DNA of 35,336 nt. Source: a bacterium. Its GTDB lineage: Bacteria > Zhuqueibacterota > QNDG01 > DSAB01. The notes beneath the pieces are model-generated. The model was not told the origin of the DNA. It saw only the letters and a program-made list of their open reading frames with translations, and ran no database searches. Positions 10,066 through 17,322 of the stretch are shown in pieces. How positions within the stretch are numbered: position 1 is the stretch's first letter; each line of letters begins with the position of its first letter. The stretch covers positions 1 to 35,336 of the forward strand of contig JAFGDT010000120.1 of the NCBI GenBank assembly GCA_016931965.1. Reading direction: 5' to 3'. The position numbers and the translations under genes are program-made.

Positions 10066-10413
10066 TCAGTTTTGAACACTTTTAACAATCTTTGAAAATG
10101 TAACGGGATCCATAATAGCCAAATCGGCTAGAATTTTTCGATTCAACTGAATATGGTGTTTATTTAACTGTTGAATAAATTTTGAATAATTCAAACCATA
10201 AGGCCTAACAGCTGCGTTGATACGGATAATCCATAGTTTTCTAAATTCCCGTTTACGCACACGTCTGTCTCTATATGCATAGAGCATCGATCGTTCCACA
10301 CTTTCTTTGGCCGTTTTTAAGAGACGGCTTTTCCCTCCTCGGTATCCTTTTGCGATGCGAAGAATTTTTTTTCTTCTTTTTCGTGATACAACTTTACTTT
10401 TGGCTAGTGGCAT
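10066..10413 (-). CDS. rplT: 50S ribosomal protein L20
   Basis: 115-residue ribosomal protein needed early in large-subunit assembly. Typical L20 features: a very basic N-terminus ([27 protein letters not shown]), then [18 protein letters not shown] and [16 protein letters not shown]. Start: ATG 10413 with AAGGAG five bases upstream. In other bacteria L20 represses its own operon. The 40-base rpmI-rplT gap and 20-base infC-rpmI gap here leave little room for a large pseudoknot leader, so I make no such claim. Confidence 0.97.
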   Translation of the reverse strand: MPLAKSKVVSRKRRKKILRIAKGYRGGKSRLLKTAKESVERSMLYAYRDRRVRKREFRKLWIIRINAAVRPYGLNYSKFIQQLNKHHIQLNRKILADLAIMDPVTFSKIVKSVQN

Positions 10414-10453
10414 TATTTCTCCTTATTATCAATTCGCATCAATCAGGCATCAA

Positions 10454-10648
10454 TTAGACAACAAGCATGCGCTTAACGCGTTTGCATTCAGATGCTGAAA
10501 CCAATTCTGATTTTCGAAAATTTCTTTTTCGTTTTGACGACTTTTTTGTTAAAATATGATTTGAAAAGGCTTTGTTTCGTTTTACCTTTTTTCTACCTGT
10601 TAAATGGAATCGTTTTTTTGCACTTCGATTTGACCGTATTTTCGGCAT
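10454..10648 (-). CDS. rpmI: 50S ribosomal protein L35
   Basis: 64-residue, highly basic L35. It starts MPKIRSNRSAKKRFHLTG, close to the family pattern MPK-K-T-SAAKRFK-TG, and ends with the usual VKRMLV. Start ATG 10648 has GAGGAG at about 9 bases. It lies between infC and rplT, as in most bacteria. Confidence 0.96.
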   Translation of the reverse strand: MPKIRSNRSAKKRFHLTGRKKVKRNKAFSNHILTKKSSKRKRNFRKSELVSASECKRVKRMLVV

Positions 10649-10668
10649 GAATAATTACTCCTCATATA

Positions 10669-11178
10669 CTATTTCTTAATAAAGTTAGCTACAATACTTC
10701 TCCCCTCTTGCATTGGATTTTTCTCCATTTGTGCAACATCGTCCAACTCATTTTGTACACGATGAAGAATTGCTTCACCCAATTCGGGATGGGCCATTTG
10801 GCGACCTCGAAACAAAATCCTTATTCGTAGACGGTTACCTTCTTCAATAAATTTTCGCGCCTGTTTCATTTTAAATTCAATATCATGTTCATCGATCGTT
10901 GGACGCAACCTTATTTCTTTGATATGAATCGTATGTTGTTTCTTCTTGCTTTCTTTCTCTTTTTTACTCAACTGGTATTTGTATTTGCCATAATCCATAA
11001 TGCGACATACAGGGGGTGAAGCATTTGGGGCAATCTCTACAAGATCAAGATTATATTTTTCAGCTAATTCAAGCGCTTTTGATTTTTCAATAATTCCGAT
11101 TTGTTGCCCATCAGGATCGATCACTCTCATTTGACGAGCTCGAATATTTTCATTCACTTGCACTTCTTCTTTTTTAAT
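10669..11178 (-). CDS. infC: Translation initiation factor IF-3 (AUU start)
   Basis: IF-3 binds the 30S subunit, keeps it apart from 50S and proofreads initiation codons and tRNA. The N-domain (VNENIRARQMRVIDPDGQQIGI), the Lys-rich linker (SKKEKESKKKQ) and the C-domain (IKEIRLRPTIDEHDIEFK) are all intact. I extend the gene upstream of the GTG at 11163 to ATT at 11178-11176: AGGAGG (11191-11186) lies 7 bases before it, and the added residues give the familiar KKEEVQVNENIRAR. An adjacent ATT (11181-11179) is only 4 bases from the Shine-Dalgarno. No ATG/GTG/TTG has such spacing. An AUU start is the known basis of IF-3 self-control in Escherichia coli. The start overlaps the thrS stop codon. Confidence 0.95.
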   Translation of the reverse strand: MKKEEVQVNENIRARQMRVIDPDGQQIGIIEKSKALELAEKYNLDLVEIAPNASPPVCRIMDYGKYKYQLSKKEKESKKKQHTIHIKEIRLRPTIDEHDIEFKMKQARKFIEEGNRLRIRILFRGRQMAHPELGEAILHRVQNELDDVAQMEKNPMQEGRSIVANFIKK

Positions 11179-13090
11179 AATGCATCCTCCTTTTTATTTG
11201 ATCACGAATTTCAGTGATTAAACTGGATAGTGCTGTTTGACCTGTACTTCCTTCACTCCGTTTTCGAACCGAAATATTTTTGTTATTCTTTTCCTTTTCT
11301 CCAATAATACACATATATGGAACCTTCTTAATTTCCGCTTCCCTGATCTTATATCCTATTTTTTCATTTCGGATATCCAGAACGCTTCTTATTTGAGATT
11401 TCTGTATATGATTCAAAACCTGGTGAGCATAATCGTGAACTTTTTCACTAATCGGTAGAACAACACATTGTACAGGTGCCAGCCAAACAGGAAAGGCACC
11501 CCCAAAATGTTCGATGAGTATGCCTATGAAACGTTCAACCGAACCCAAGATCGCTCGATGAATCATGACTGGCCGGTGTTTGTCTCCATCCGGTCCCACA
11601 TATTCCAAATCGAACCTGTCAGGCATCGAAAAATCCACCTGAATCGTACCGCATTGCCACATTCTTCCGATAGAATCCTGAATATGATAGTCAATTTTGG
11701 GTCCATAAAAAGCACCTTCACCTTTATTGATTTGATAGGTAAGTTTTTTATATTCTAATGCATTTGTAAGCGCTTTTTCGGCCATATTCCACATTTTTGC
11801 GGTGCCGATTGATTTATTTGGACGGGTGGAAAGTTCGATTAAGAAATTTTCAAATTTAAAAGTATGATATATTTCATCTATCAGATCGATGATCTTGATA
11901 ATTTCTTCCTCAACTTGATCAGGTGTACAAAATACATGTGCATCGTCTTGTGTGAATTGTCGCACACGAAAAAGTCCATGAAGAACACCCGATTTTTCAT
12001 GTCGATGGACCATTCCCATTTCAGAGTATTTTAGAGGAAACTCACGATATGAATGTGCACTGTTTTTATAGATCAGTAGTCCGCCAGGACAATTCATTGG
12101 TTTTACCGCATATGATTGATCATCAATATCTGTAAAATACATATTTGATTTATAGTTATCCCAATGTCCGCTCTGGTGCCATAGCGCTTCATTTAAGATG
12201 AGGGGGGTTTTAATTTCAAAATAATTTTTTCTCTGTAAGACTTCTCTCATATACTGATTGATCTCATTATACAAGATAACACCATTTGGATGCCAAAAGG
12301 GAAAACCCGGTCCTTCAGGATGAAAACTGAAAAGATCAAGTTCTTTTCCTAAGCGGCGATGATCACGTTTTTGTGCTTCTTCTCTTGCCTGAATATCTTC
12401 TTTGAGCGCTTTTTCTTCGGTATAAGCAACCCCATATATCCTTTGCATGACCGCATTTCGTTCATCACCACGCCAATAAGCGCCTGCTACACTGAGCAAT
12501 TGAAAATATTTTATATATCCAGTTGATGGGACATGAGGGCCACGGCACAGATCAAAAAAATCACCGTTTTCATAAATTGTGATCGTATCTCCAGGAATGT
12601 CTTGGATCAGTTCGAGCTTGAATCGTTCTCCCTTTTCTTCAAACAATTGGAAAGCTTCATCTTTTGGCAATATTCGTTTCACAAATGGAATATCTTCCTT
12701 AATGATTTCCTTCATTCTTTTTTCAATTTGAAGTAAATTCGTTTCAGTAATCGAATCATTTAGAAAAAAATCGTAATAAAAACCATTGGAAATAGCCGGC
12801 CCAATACCCAAAATGGTTTCGGGATAGAGGGACTTTACAGCCTGGGCCATAATGTGGGAAGCGCTGTGCCAAAATATCTTCAGCCCACCTTCTTCTTTTG
12901 AAGTCAGTACATTTAATGTTGTGTCTTTTTCAATAGATGTACTGAGATCAACAATTTCATTATCGAGCACAGCTGCAATAATAAGAGGATAAATATCTGG
13001 AAATATTTCTTTTACTGTTTGATTAACAGGGGTTCCTCGATGTACGCTCCTCTTTTTTCCATTGGGTAATGTAATTGAAATCTTATCCAA
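11174..13090 (-). CDS. thrS: Threonyl-tRNA synthetase
   Basis: 638-residue class II synthetase for tRNA-Thr. Order: TGS domain (about residues 1-62), the SAD editing domain with HSASH (the two-His metal/editing motif, about residues 75-79), catalytic core with Zn-ligand Cys in MKPMNCPGG and QCGTIQVDFSMP, motif 3 MIHRAILGSVERF, and the anticodon-binding domain at the C-terminus. Start: TTG at 13090, which gives the normal TGS start MDKISITLPNG; no in-frame ATG lies nearby. It is 66 bp downstream of tRNA-Val and probably shares its transcript. The last codons (Met-His-Tyr-stop) contain the infC ribosome binding and start region. Confidence 0.97.
   Translation of the reverse strand: MDKISITLPNGKKRSVHRGTPVNQTVKEIFPDIYPLIIAAVLDNEIVDLSTSIEKDTTLNVLTSKEEGGLKIFWHSASHIMAQAVKSLYPETILGIGPAISNGFYYDFFLNDSITETNLLQIEKRMKEIIKEDIPFVKRILPKDEAFQLFEEKGERFKLELIQDIPGDTITIYENGDFFDLCRGPHVPSTGYIKYFQLLSVAGAYWRGDERNAVMQRIYGVAYTEEKALKEDIQAREEAQKRDHRRLGKELDLFSFHPEGPGFPFWHPNGVILYNEINQYMREVLQRKNYFEIKTPLILNEALWHQSGHWDNYKSNMYFTDIDDQSYAVKPMNCPGGLLIYKNSAHSYREFPLKYSEMGMVHRHEKSGVLHGLFRVRQFTQDDAHVFCTPDQVEEEIIKIIDLIDEIYHTFKFENFLIELSTRPNKSIGTAKMWNMAEKALTNALEYKKLTYQINKGEGAFYGPKIDYHIQDSIGRMWQCGTIQVDFSMPDRFDLEYVGPDGDKHRPVMIHRAILGSVERFIGILIEHFGGAFPVWLAPVQCVVLPISEKVHDYAHQVLNHIQKSQIRSVLDIRNEKIGYKIREAEIKKVPYMCIIGEKEKNNKNISVRKRSEGSTGQTALSSLITEIRDQIKRRMHY
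11186..11191 (-). promoter_or_regulatory. infC ribosome binding site inside thrS
   Basis: AGGAGG, read on the minus strand, lies within the last codons of thrS, 7 bases before the ATT start of infC. The strength and spacing of this site decide the AUU start. The thrS stop TAA shares one base with that ATT, so infC translation is likely coupled to thrS termination. Confidence 0.8.
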
Positions 13091-13156
13091 AAAGATGTAC
13101 TTTCTTGTTTGTGCATCATTTATTCTATTTCAAAAAAATTAAATAAAAAAAATTTG

Positions 13157-13230
13157 TGGGCGATACTGGACTTGAACCAGTGACCTCTTGCATGTCAAGC
13201 AAGCACTCTAACCATCTGAGCTAATCGCCC
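13157..13230 (-). tRNA. tRNA-Val (anticodon GAC)
   Basis: A 74-nt tRNA gene. The acceptor stem GGGCGAT (13230-13224) pairs with ATCGCCC (13164-13158); the discriminator is A at 13157. The D-arm begins TAGCTCAG. The anticodon stem CTTGC/GCAAG closes the loop TTGACAT, giving anticodon GAC, which reads GUC (and GUU). The T-arm carries GGTTCAAGTCC. CCA is not encoded. It lies between the FAD oxidase gene and thrS, with its own promoter just upstream. Confidence 0.96.
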
Positions 13231-13244
13231 CAAATTACTGTTAA

Positions 13245-13273
13245 AATTTAACATGATTTTCCTTAAATGTCAA
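13245..13273 (-). promoter_or_regulatory. Sigma-70 promoter of tRNA-Val, probably also thrS operon
   Basis: Minus-strand TTGACA (13273-13268), a 17-base spacer and TAAATT (13250-13245). Transcription would start around 13238, just before the mature tRNA end at 13230. No separate terminator is seen between tRNA-Val and thrS, so the same promoter may feed the whole thrS-to-TPR block. Confidence 0.7.
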
Positions 13274-13302
13274 GAAAATTTTGGACAATCGGCCATTCAA
13301 AT

Positions 13303-14958
13303 TCATGTAAAAAGTGTTCCTCGACCTAAAATATTTTTCGGATCTAAACCATTTTTAATATTTCGCATTTCTTGAATGGTATCAGGATCATACATAATCT
13401 GAAAATATTCTTTTTTTATTTTTCCAATACCGTGTTCACCACTCACTGTCCCTCCCATTGTTACAGCTGCTTGAGCAAATTCGAAAGAGAGATTTTTTGC
13501 TTTGGCGAGTTCTTCTTCATCTCTGGGTAAAATATTTAAATGAAGGTGATTTTCACCGATATGACCAAAAATTGCATATTCAAACCCATTTTTATCTAAA
13601 CGTTGGTGATATATTTGAACAATTTTTTCAAGGCATGCAGTTGGAACGACGATATCTGTGCTGATTTTATGTAGGTTGGGGATCTTTTTTTGCCGTTGAC
13701 CGATAATGGTATTGATTGCTTCAGGAACCGCATGGCGAAATTCAACCATCTGCTTGAGTTCTCCCTTTTCAAAGCCTCCCCATGTTTCTTCCATAGAAGC
13801 GTTACATCGGGTTAAAATGTTCTGGTAGGCATTGTATATCTCATCGATTTTTACTTCAACTCCCTCTTGCTCAAAATAAACAGCTGCTTTTGCATGATCA
13901 GGAAAGGAAGGTATTTTAGAATTCGATCCTTCTGTTTGACTTTTCTGCCTAAGTAGTTGAAGTGAGAAATCGTCAAAAAATTCAAGTGCTGTTGGATTGA
14001 CATGTTGTTCTGAATATTGAGTGGTTTCTCTTATCAATCGGACAAAGCGGAATGCGGATTCTTCAGAAGAGAAAAAACTGATACCACCCAGAATAAAATC
14101 AGGTTTTTCTCTTAAACCAACTTCGATTTCTGTAATAATACCCAACGTACCTTCTGAACCGATAAATAAGTCAATCATATCCATTGGATCAGATATATAA
14201 TAACCCGCTGTATTTTTAACAGCCGGCCACCGATATTTCGATATGTGTATGTTGATATCGTTTAAATAACGGCTGTGGATGGTGCAATATTCTTGTGACG
14301 AGATTTTATTTTTTCCTCTCTGTAAAGAGATTACTGATCCATCTGAAAGCATAATACGTAGACCACTGATATAATTGCGTGTTTGACCATATTTAAATGA
14401 ACGTGCTCCTGAAGCATTGGTTGCTACAGTACCTCCTAAATGGGCAGATTTTTCTGTTGGATCTGGAGGATAAAACCAATGATCAGACTCCTCTGCAAAT
14501 TTTTTAGAATAATTGTAAAGGATTTGATCATTTGTATCCAGTATCTCCTGAAGCCTCTGAAGCGAAACACCCGGTTGGACTTGTACATACCAACATTTAT
14601 CCTTGTCATTCCATCTAACTCCCACTAATTGATCCATTCCCTCTAAAGATAGAAGTGTTCCCTCGAGAGGAATGGCACCACCCACAATACCCGTTCTACC
14701 CGCTGATATCGTAACAGGTGTATTGGATTGAAAAGATTGACGCATCGTTCGCGAAATTTGGTCCTCAGAATAAGCGAAGATGAGTTGGTCAGCTTTTCCT
14801 CCAGCAAAACGGGATTCATCCATAAGATACGATTTATAATTTTCTTTAATCGTTTTAGCTGGTTGAATCACTTTGATCGAATGCATATTTTGAGTATTAC
14901 TTTTAGGATGAATTGTCTGTATTGTATTGCTCACAATCAATACCCATTCAATTAACAT
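13303..14958 (-). CDS. FAD-linked oxidase, GlcD / D-lactate dehydrogenase family
   Basis: Flavoprotein of the glycolate oxidase GlcD / D-2-hydroxyacid dehydrogenase family, which oxidises 2-hydroxy acids and passes electrons to a quinone or partner protein. Seen: the N-terminal FAD-binding PCMH fold with SAGRTGIVGGAIP (about residue 85), PPDPTEKSAHLGGTVATNAS, GSEGTLGIITE; then the C-terminal cap with HIGENHLHLNI and the family end motif GEHGIGKIKKEYF. The full frame is 551 residues, but ATG 14958 falls only 3 bases after the ftsZ terminator T-run and lacks a Shine-Dalgarno. Translation may begin at ATG 14886 (527 residues). No Fe-S partner gene (glcF-like) is adjacent, so the substrate and electron acceptor cannot be named. 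Confidence 0.85.
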   Translation of the reverse strand: MLIEWVLIVSNTIQTIHPKSNTQNMHSIKVIQPAKTIKENYKSYLMDESRFAGGKADQLIFAYSEDQISRTMRQSFQSNTPVTISAGRTGIVGGAIPLEGTLLSLEGMDQLVGVRWNDKDKCWYVQVQPGVSLQRLQEILDTNDQILYNYSKKFAEESDHWFYPPDPTEKSAHLGGTVATNASGARSFKYGQTRNYISGLRIMLSDGSVISLQRGKNKISSQEYCTIHSRYLNDINIHISKYRWPAVKNTAGYYISDPMDMIDLFIGSEGTLGIITEIEVGLREKPDFILGGISFFSSEESAFRFVRLIRETTQYSEQHVNPTALEFFDDFSLQLLRQKSQTEGSNSKIPSFPDHAKAAVYFEQEGVEVKIDEIYNAYQNILTRCNASMEETWGGFEKGELKQMVEFRHAVPEAINTIIGQRQKKIPNLHKISTDIVVPTACLEKIVQIYHQRLDKNGFEYAIFGHIGENHLHLNILPRDEEELAKAKNLSFEFAQAAVTMGGTVSGEHGIGKIKKEYFQIMYDPDTIQEMRNIKNGLDPKNILGRGTLFT

Positions 14959-14960
14959 GT

Positions 14961-15019
14961 AAAAAAGGCATCAGCTTTTGTGTGTTTAACTGAGAAACAC
15001 GAATAAAAGTTATGATGCC
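14961..15019 (-). terminator. Intrinsic terminator of the ftsZ-HPt gene
   Basis: On the minus strand, 18 bases after the ftsZ stop, GGCATCA (15019-15013) pairs with TGATGCC (14973-14967). Inner arms CTTTT/AAAAG and GTGTTT/AAACAC also pair. A run of six T follows (14966-14961). A stem plus T-run is the classic rho-independent form. It isolates the FtsZ transcript from the oxidase gene downstream. Confidence 0.8.
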
Positions 15020-15037
15020 GGAGCAATGTGATTACGA

Positions 15038-16618
15038 TTAAAAATTGTTCACACTTTGTTTTGCATTGAATGATTCTGATTGTTCTTTCTTGAGTCCATT
15101 TAATCGATCAACAATATACCCAGTTTCTCCTCTCCCATCACATCGATTTTCCACAAGATCCACAACCATTTCAATGGCAAGGGTAATCGAATTTAGGATA
15201 TTAGAGGTTATCTGAAGTTCTTTTGATTGAATACCTGTTAAAATATCTTCCACAGCAGAAAGCAATTGGGCTATTTCATCAAATCCAAACATTTGTGCAG
15301 AGGCTAAGAGTAATTTACAAGCTTGTTTGGCATCGATGAGAGCCCTTCTGTTATCCGGATTCTTCCTTAAAAAATGAATCGCTCTATCCAATTTTGTTAA
15401 ATCGCCTACGGCTTCTTCTTCAAATATTTTATAAAAAACCGTGGTTGTTTGCCTCAACGGCTTTTTAGATTTTGCTGGTTTTGTAATTTTCGCTCCTGAG
15501 GTTAAAATGGATTCTTTTATATCAAAAATGGCTTTTCGATCTTGAATGATCCCATCATTCATTGTGGATATTTTTGTATCTGATTCTTTTTCCAATTCTT
15601 TATATTCAGATGAACGTTCATTTGATGAAACTTTCTTTTCCAAACCGCTAAGAATCAAAATGACACGGATCTTTTGTCTCAAATGTCTTTCTACAGTTGC
15701 CCCCCAAAGAATGCGTGCATTTGGATCGAGTTTTTCAGAGATCTTTTTGATGATTTCTCGTGTCTCTTTCAGTGTCATTCGAGGTCCACCTTCGATATGA
15801 ATCAATGCACTCTGTGCTCTGGATATTTCGGTATCAAGCATCGGATGCGTCATGGCTCTCCGAACTGCTTCCTCGATACGATTTTCAGAGTCGCTTTCGC
15901 CCAAACCGATGACTGCATTTGGTCCATCGTGCATTACCATACTGATATCAGCAAAATCGAGATTAATAAAACCTTTTCGCAAAACAAGATTCGTAAGTCC
16001 GAATAAAGCATTCATGAGTAGTTCATCTCCAGCATGAAGTGCTTCAATGAATGGACGGTCGGGATATAATTCAACCAATTTGTCATTTTTCAAAACGATC
16101 ATTGTGTTAACGGTATTGCGTAACCGTTCCAACCCGATCTGTGCATTTTCCCAGCGTATAATACCTTCTTCGGAAAAGGGCATCGATACAAAGGCGACGG
16201 TTAAAATTCCTTGGTTTCTGGCAATATCTCCAATTACAGGTGCAGATCCAGTACCCGTTCCCCCTCCTAAGCCACAAGTGATAAACAACATGTCGGTTCC
16301 ATCAATAGCTGAGGTTAGAATGTCTTTGCTTTCTTCAGCTGCACGTTCACCAATCATCGGATCTCCGCCCGCTCCCAATCCACCTGTAATATTGTTGCCA
16401 ATCAAAATTTTCTTATCCGCTTGAATTTCAAAAAGATGTTGTGCATCTGTATTGACTCCAACAAGTTCAATACCTTTTGCACCTTTTTTCATAATGTTTT
16501 GAATTGTATTATTCCCTGCACCACCAATACCAAATACTTTAATCTTTGTACGATAAGGATGAATGGTGGGCGAAACCGTATCTTTCAACTCAAAATTTTG
16601 ACGATACTTTTCTGCCAT
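15038..16618 (-). CDS. ftsZ: Archaeal-type FtsZ GTPase fused to a degenerate HPt (CheA-P1-like) domain
   Basis: A 526-residue protein. Residues about 25-328 are a complete tubulin/FtsZ GTPase: GIGGAGNN (30-37), the tubulin signature GGGTGTG (118-124) and the T7 catalytic loop NLDFAD (219-224). Wording such as GVNTDAQHL, ADKKILIG, FITCGLGGG and LDPNARILWGA fits archaeal FtsZ (for example Methanocaldococcus FtsZ1) better than bacterial FtsZ, from memory of those families. A Lys/Ser-rich linker (about 329-393) leads to a helical domain (394-510) that aligns with the CheA P1 HPt fold (KQACKLLLASAQMFGFDEI), but the His is Lys435. The usual FtsZ C-terminal FtsA-binding peptide is absent. Start ATG 16618 has GGGAGAG upstream. 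It has its own promoter and terminator. Adjacent signalling genes suggest regulated polymerisation; this is inference. Confidence 0.88.
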   Translation of the reverse strand: MAEKYRQNFELKDTVSPTIHPYRTKIKVFGIGGAGNNTIQNIMKKGAKGIELVGVNTDAQHLFEIQADKKILIGNNITGGLGAGGDPMIGERAAEESKDILTSAIDGTDMLFITCGLGGGTGTGSAPVIGDIARNQGILTVAFVSMPFSEEGIIRWENAQIGLERLRNTVNTMIVLKNDKLVELYPDRPFIEALHAGDELLMNALFGLTNLVLRKGFINLDFADISMVMHDGPNAVIGLGESDSENRIEEAVRRAMTHPMLDTEISRAQSALIHIEGGPRMTLKETREIIKKISEKLDPNARILWGATVERHLRQKIRVILILSGLEKKVSSNERSSEYKELEKESDTKISTMNDGIIQDRKAIFDIKESILTSGAKITKPAKSKKPLRQTTTVFYKIFEEEAVGDLTKLDRAIHFLRKNPDNRRALIDAKQACKLLLASAQMFGFDEIAQLLSAVEDILTGIQSKELQITSNILNSITLAIEMVVDLVENRCDGRGETGYIVDRLNGLKKEQSESFNAKQSVNNF

Positions 16619-16655
16619 TTTTTTCTCTCCCCTACTTTTTGCAATAGAGTAGAAT

Positions 16656-16684
16656 AATATAGTTGAAATTTCTCAAATTTGCAA
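16656..16684 (-). promoter_or_regulatory. Sigma-70 promoter of the ftsZ-HPt gene
   Basis: TTGCAA (16684-16679), 17-base spacer, TATATT (16661-16656) on the minus strand, 38 bp before the ATG. It has the same -35 hexamer and spacing as the promoter of the signalling operon at 23838-23866, which suggests both are read by the housekeeping sigma factor. Confidence 0.65.
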
Positions 16685-16718
16685 TCAATTATTCTATAAC
16701 TCTAATTGAACCTGTATG

Positions 16719-17111
16719 CTAAGCACTTTTTCTGGTTACTTTTAAGAAATAATATATTAATTTTCGAAGATCGTTGATTTCAAAAGGTTTCTCAATATAG
16801 CCAGTTTGTCCCCAGCGCTCTAAGGCTTCTCTTACTTCCATGGAACCATGGGCGGTCATGACAATAATCTGGATATGCGGATATCGAATTTTAATTTCAT
16901 TCAACAATTGAAGTCCATTAATGCCGGGCATGCGAAGATCTGTGATGATTAAATCCACTTTAAATTCAGACAACATTTTTAGCGCGCGGTTTCCTGAATT
17001 GGCACAGATGACTTCAAGGATATTTCTATCTTTGGCAATTCCTTTAGAAATGCTCCATGTGAGATCCTCTTCGTCATCCACAATCAAAATTCTTTTTTTG
17101 TGATTGCGCAT
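16719..17111 (-). CDS. Single-domain response regulator (receiver only)
   Basis: A 130-residue CheY-like receiver with no output domain. All phosphorylation residues are present: acidic pocket DDEED (11-15), phospho-acceptor D58 (IITDLRMPG), the conserved Thr in VMTAHG, and Lys in YIEKPF. Start: ATG 17111 with AAGGA five bases upstream; an earlier in-frame start at 17156 would add 15 unrelated residues. It lies between the NtrC-type gene and the FtsZ-HPt gene on the same strand, 211 bp from the first and 100 bp from the second. Single receivers usually act by protein binding or phosphate shuttling, so a kinase upstream and the HPt-like domain of the FtsZ downstream are natural candidates as partners; neither is shown. 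Confidence 0.9.
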   Translation of the reverse strand: MRNHKKRILIVDDEEDLTWSISKGIAKDRNILEVICANSGNRALKMLSEFKVDLIITDLRMPGINGLQLLNEIKIRYPHIQIIVMTAHGSMEVREALERWGQTGYIEKPFEINDLRKLIYYFLKVTRKSA

Positions 17112-17322
17112 TAAATCCTTTTTAAATATAATAAACGTAAGCAAATGATCAGGCAAATACTATACCACTTCATCTGTAACAAAACGATGAATAGATTAAA
17201 GGATAAAATAGAATATAATATTTTAATAATTAATAGATTATAGGAATGATATTTTGTTTGTTCTTTATCGCAAAGACCTTATAAGTCAAAAAACAGTTTA
17301 AAAAGTGGTCAAAAAACGCGCA

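Noticed and set aside
17112..17322. Promoter, including sigma-54 type, before the lone receiver gene
   Set aside because: A TATAAT is present on the minus strand but no -35 lies at the right spacing, and no GG-N10-GC sigma-54 pattern was found.
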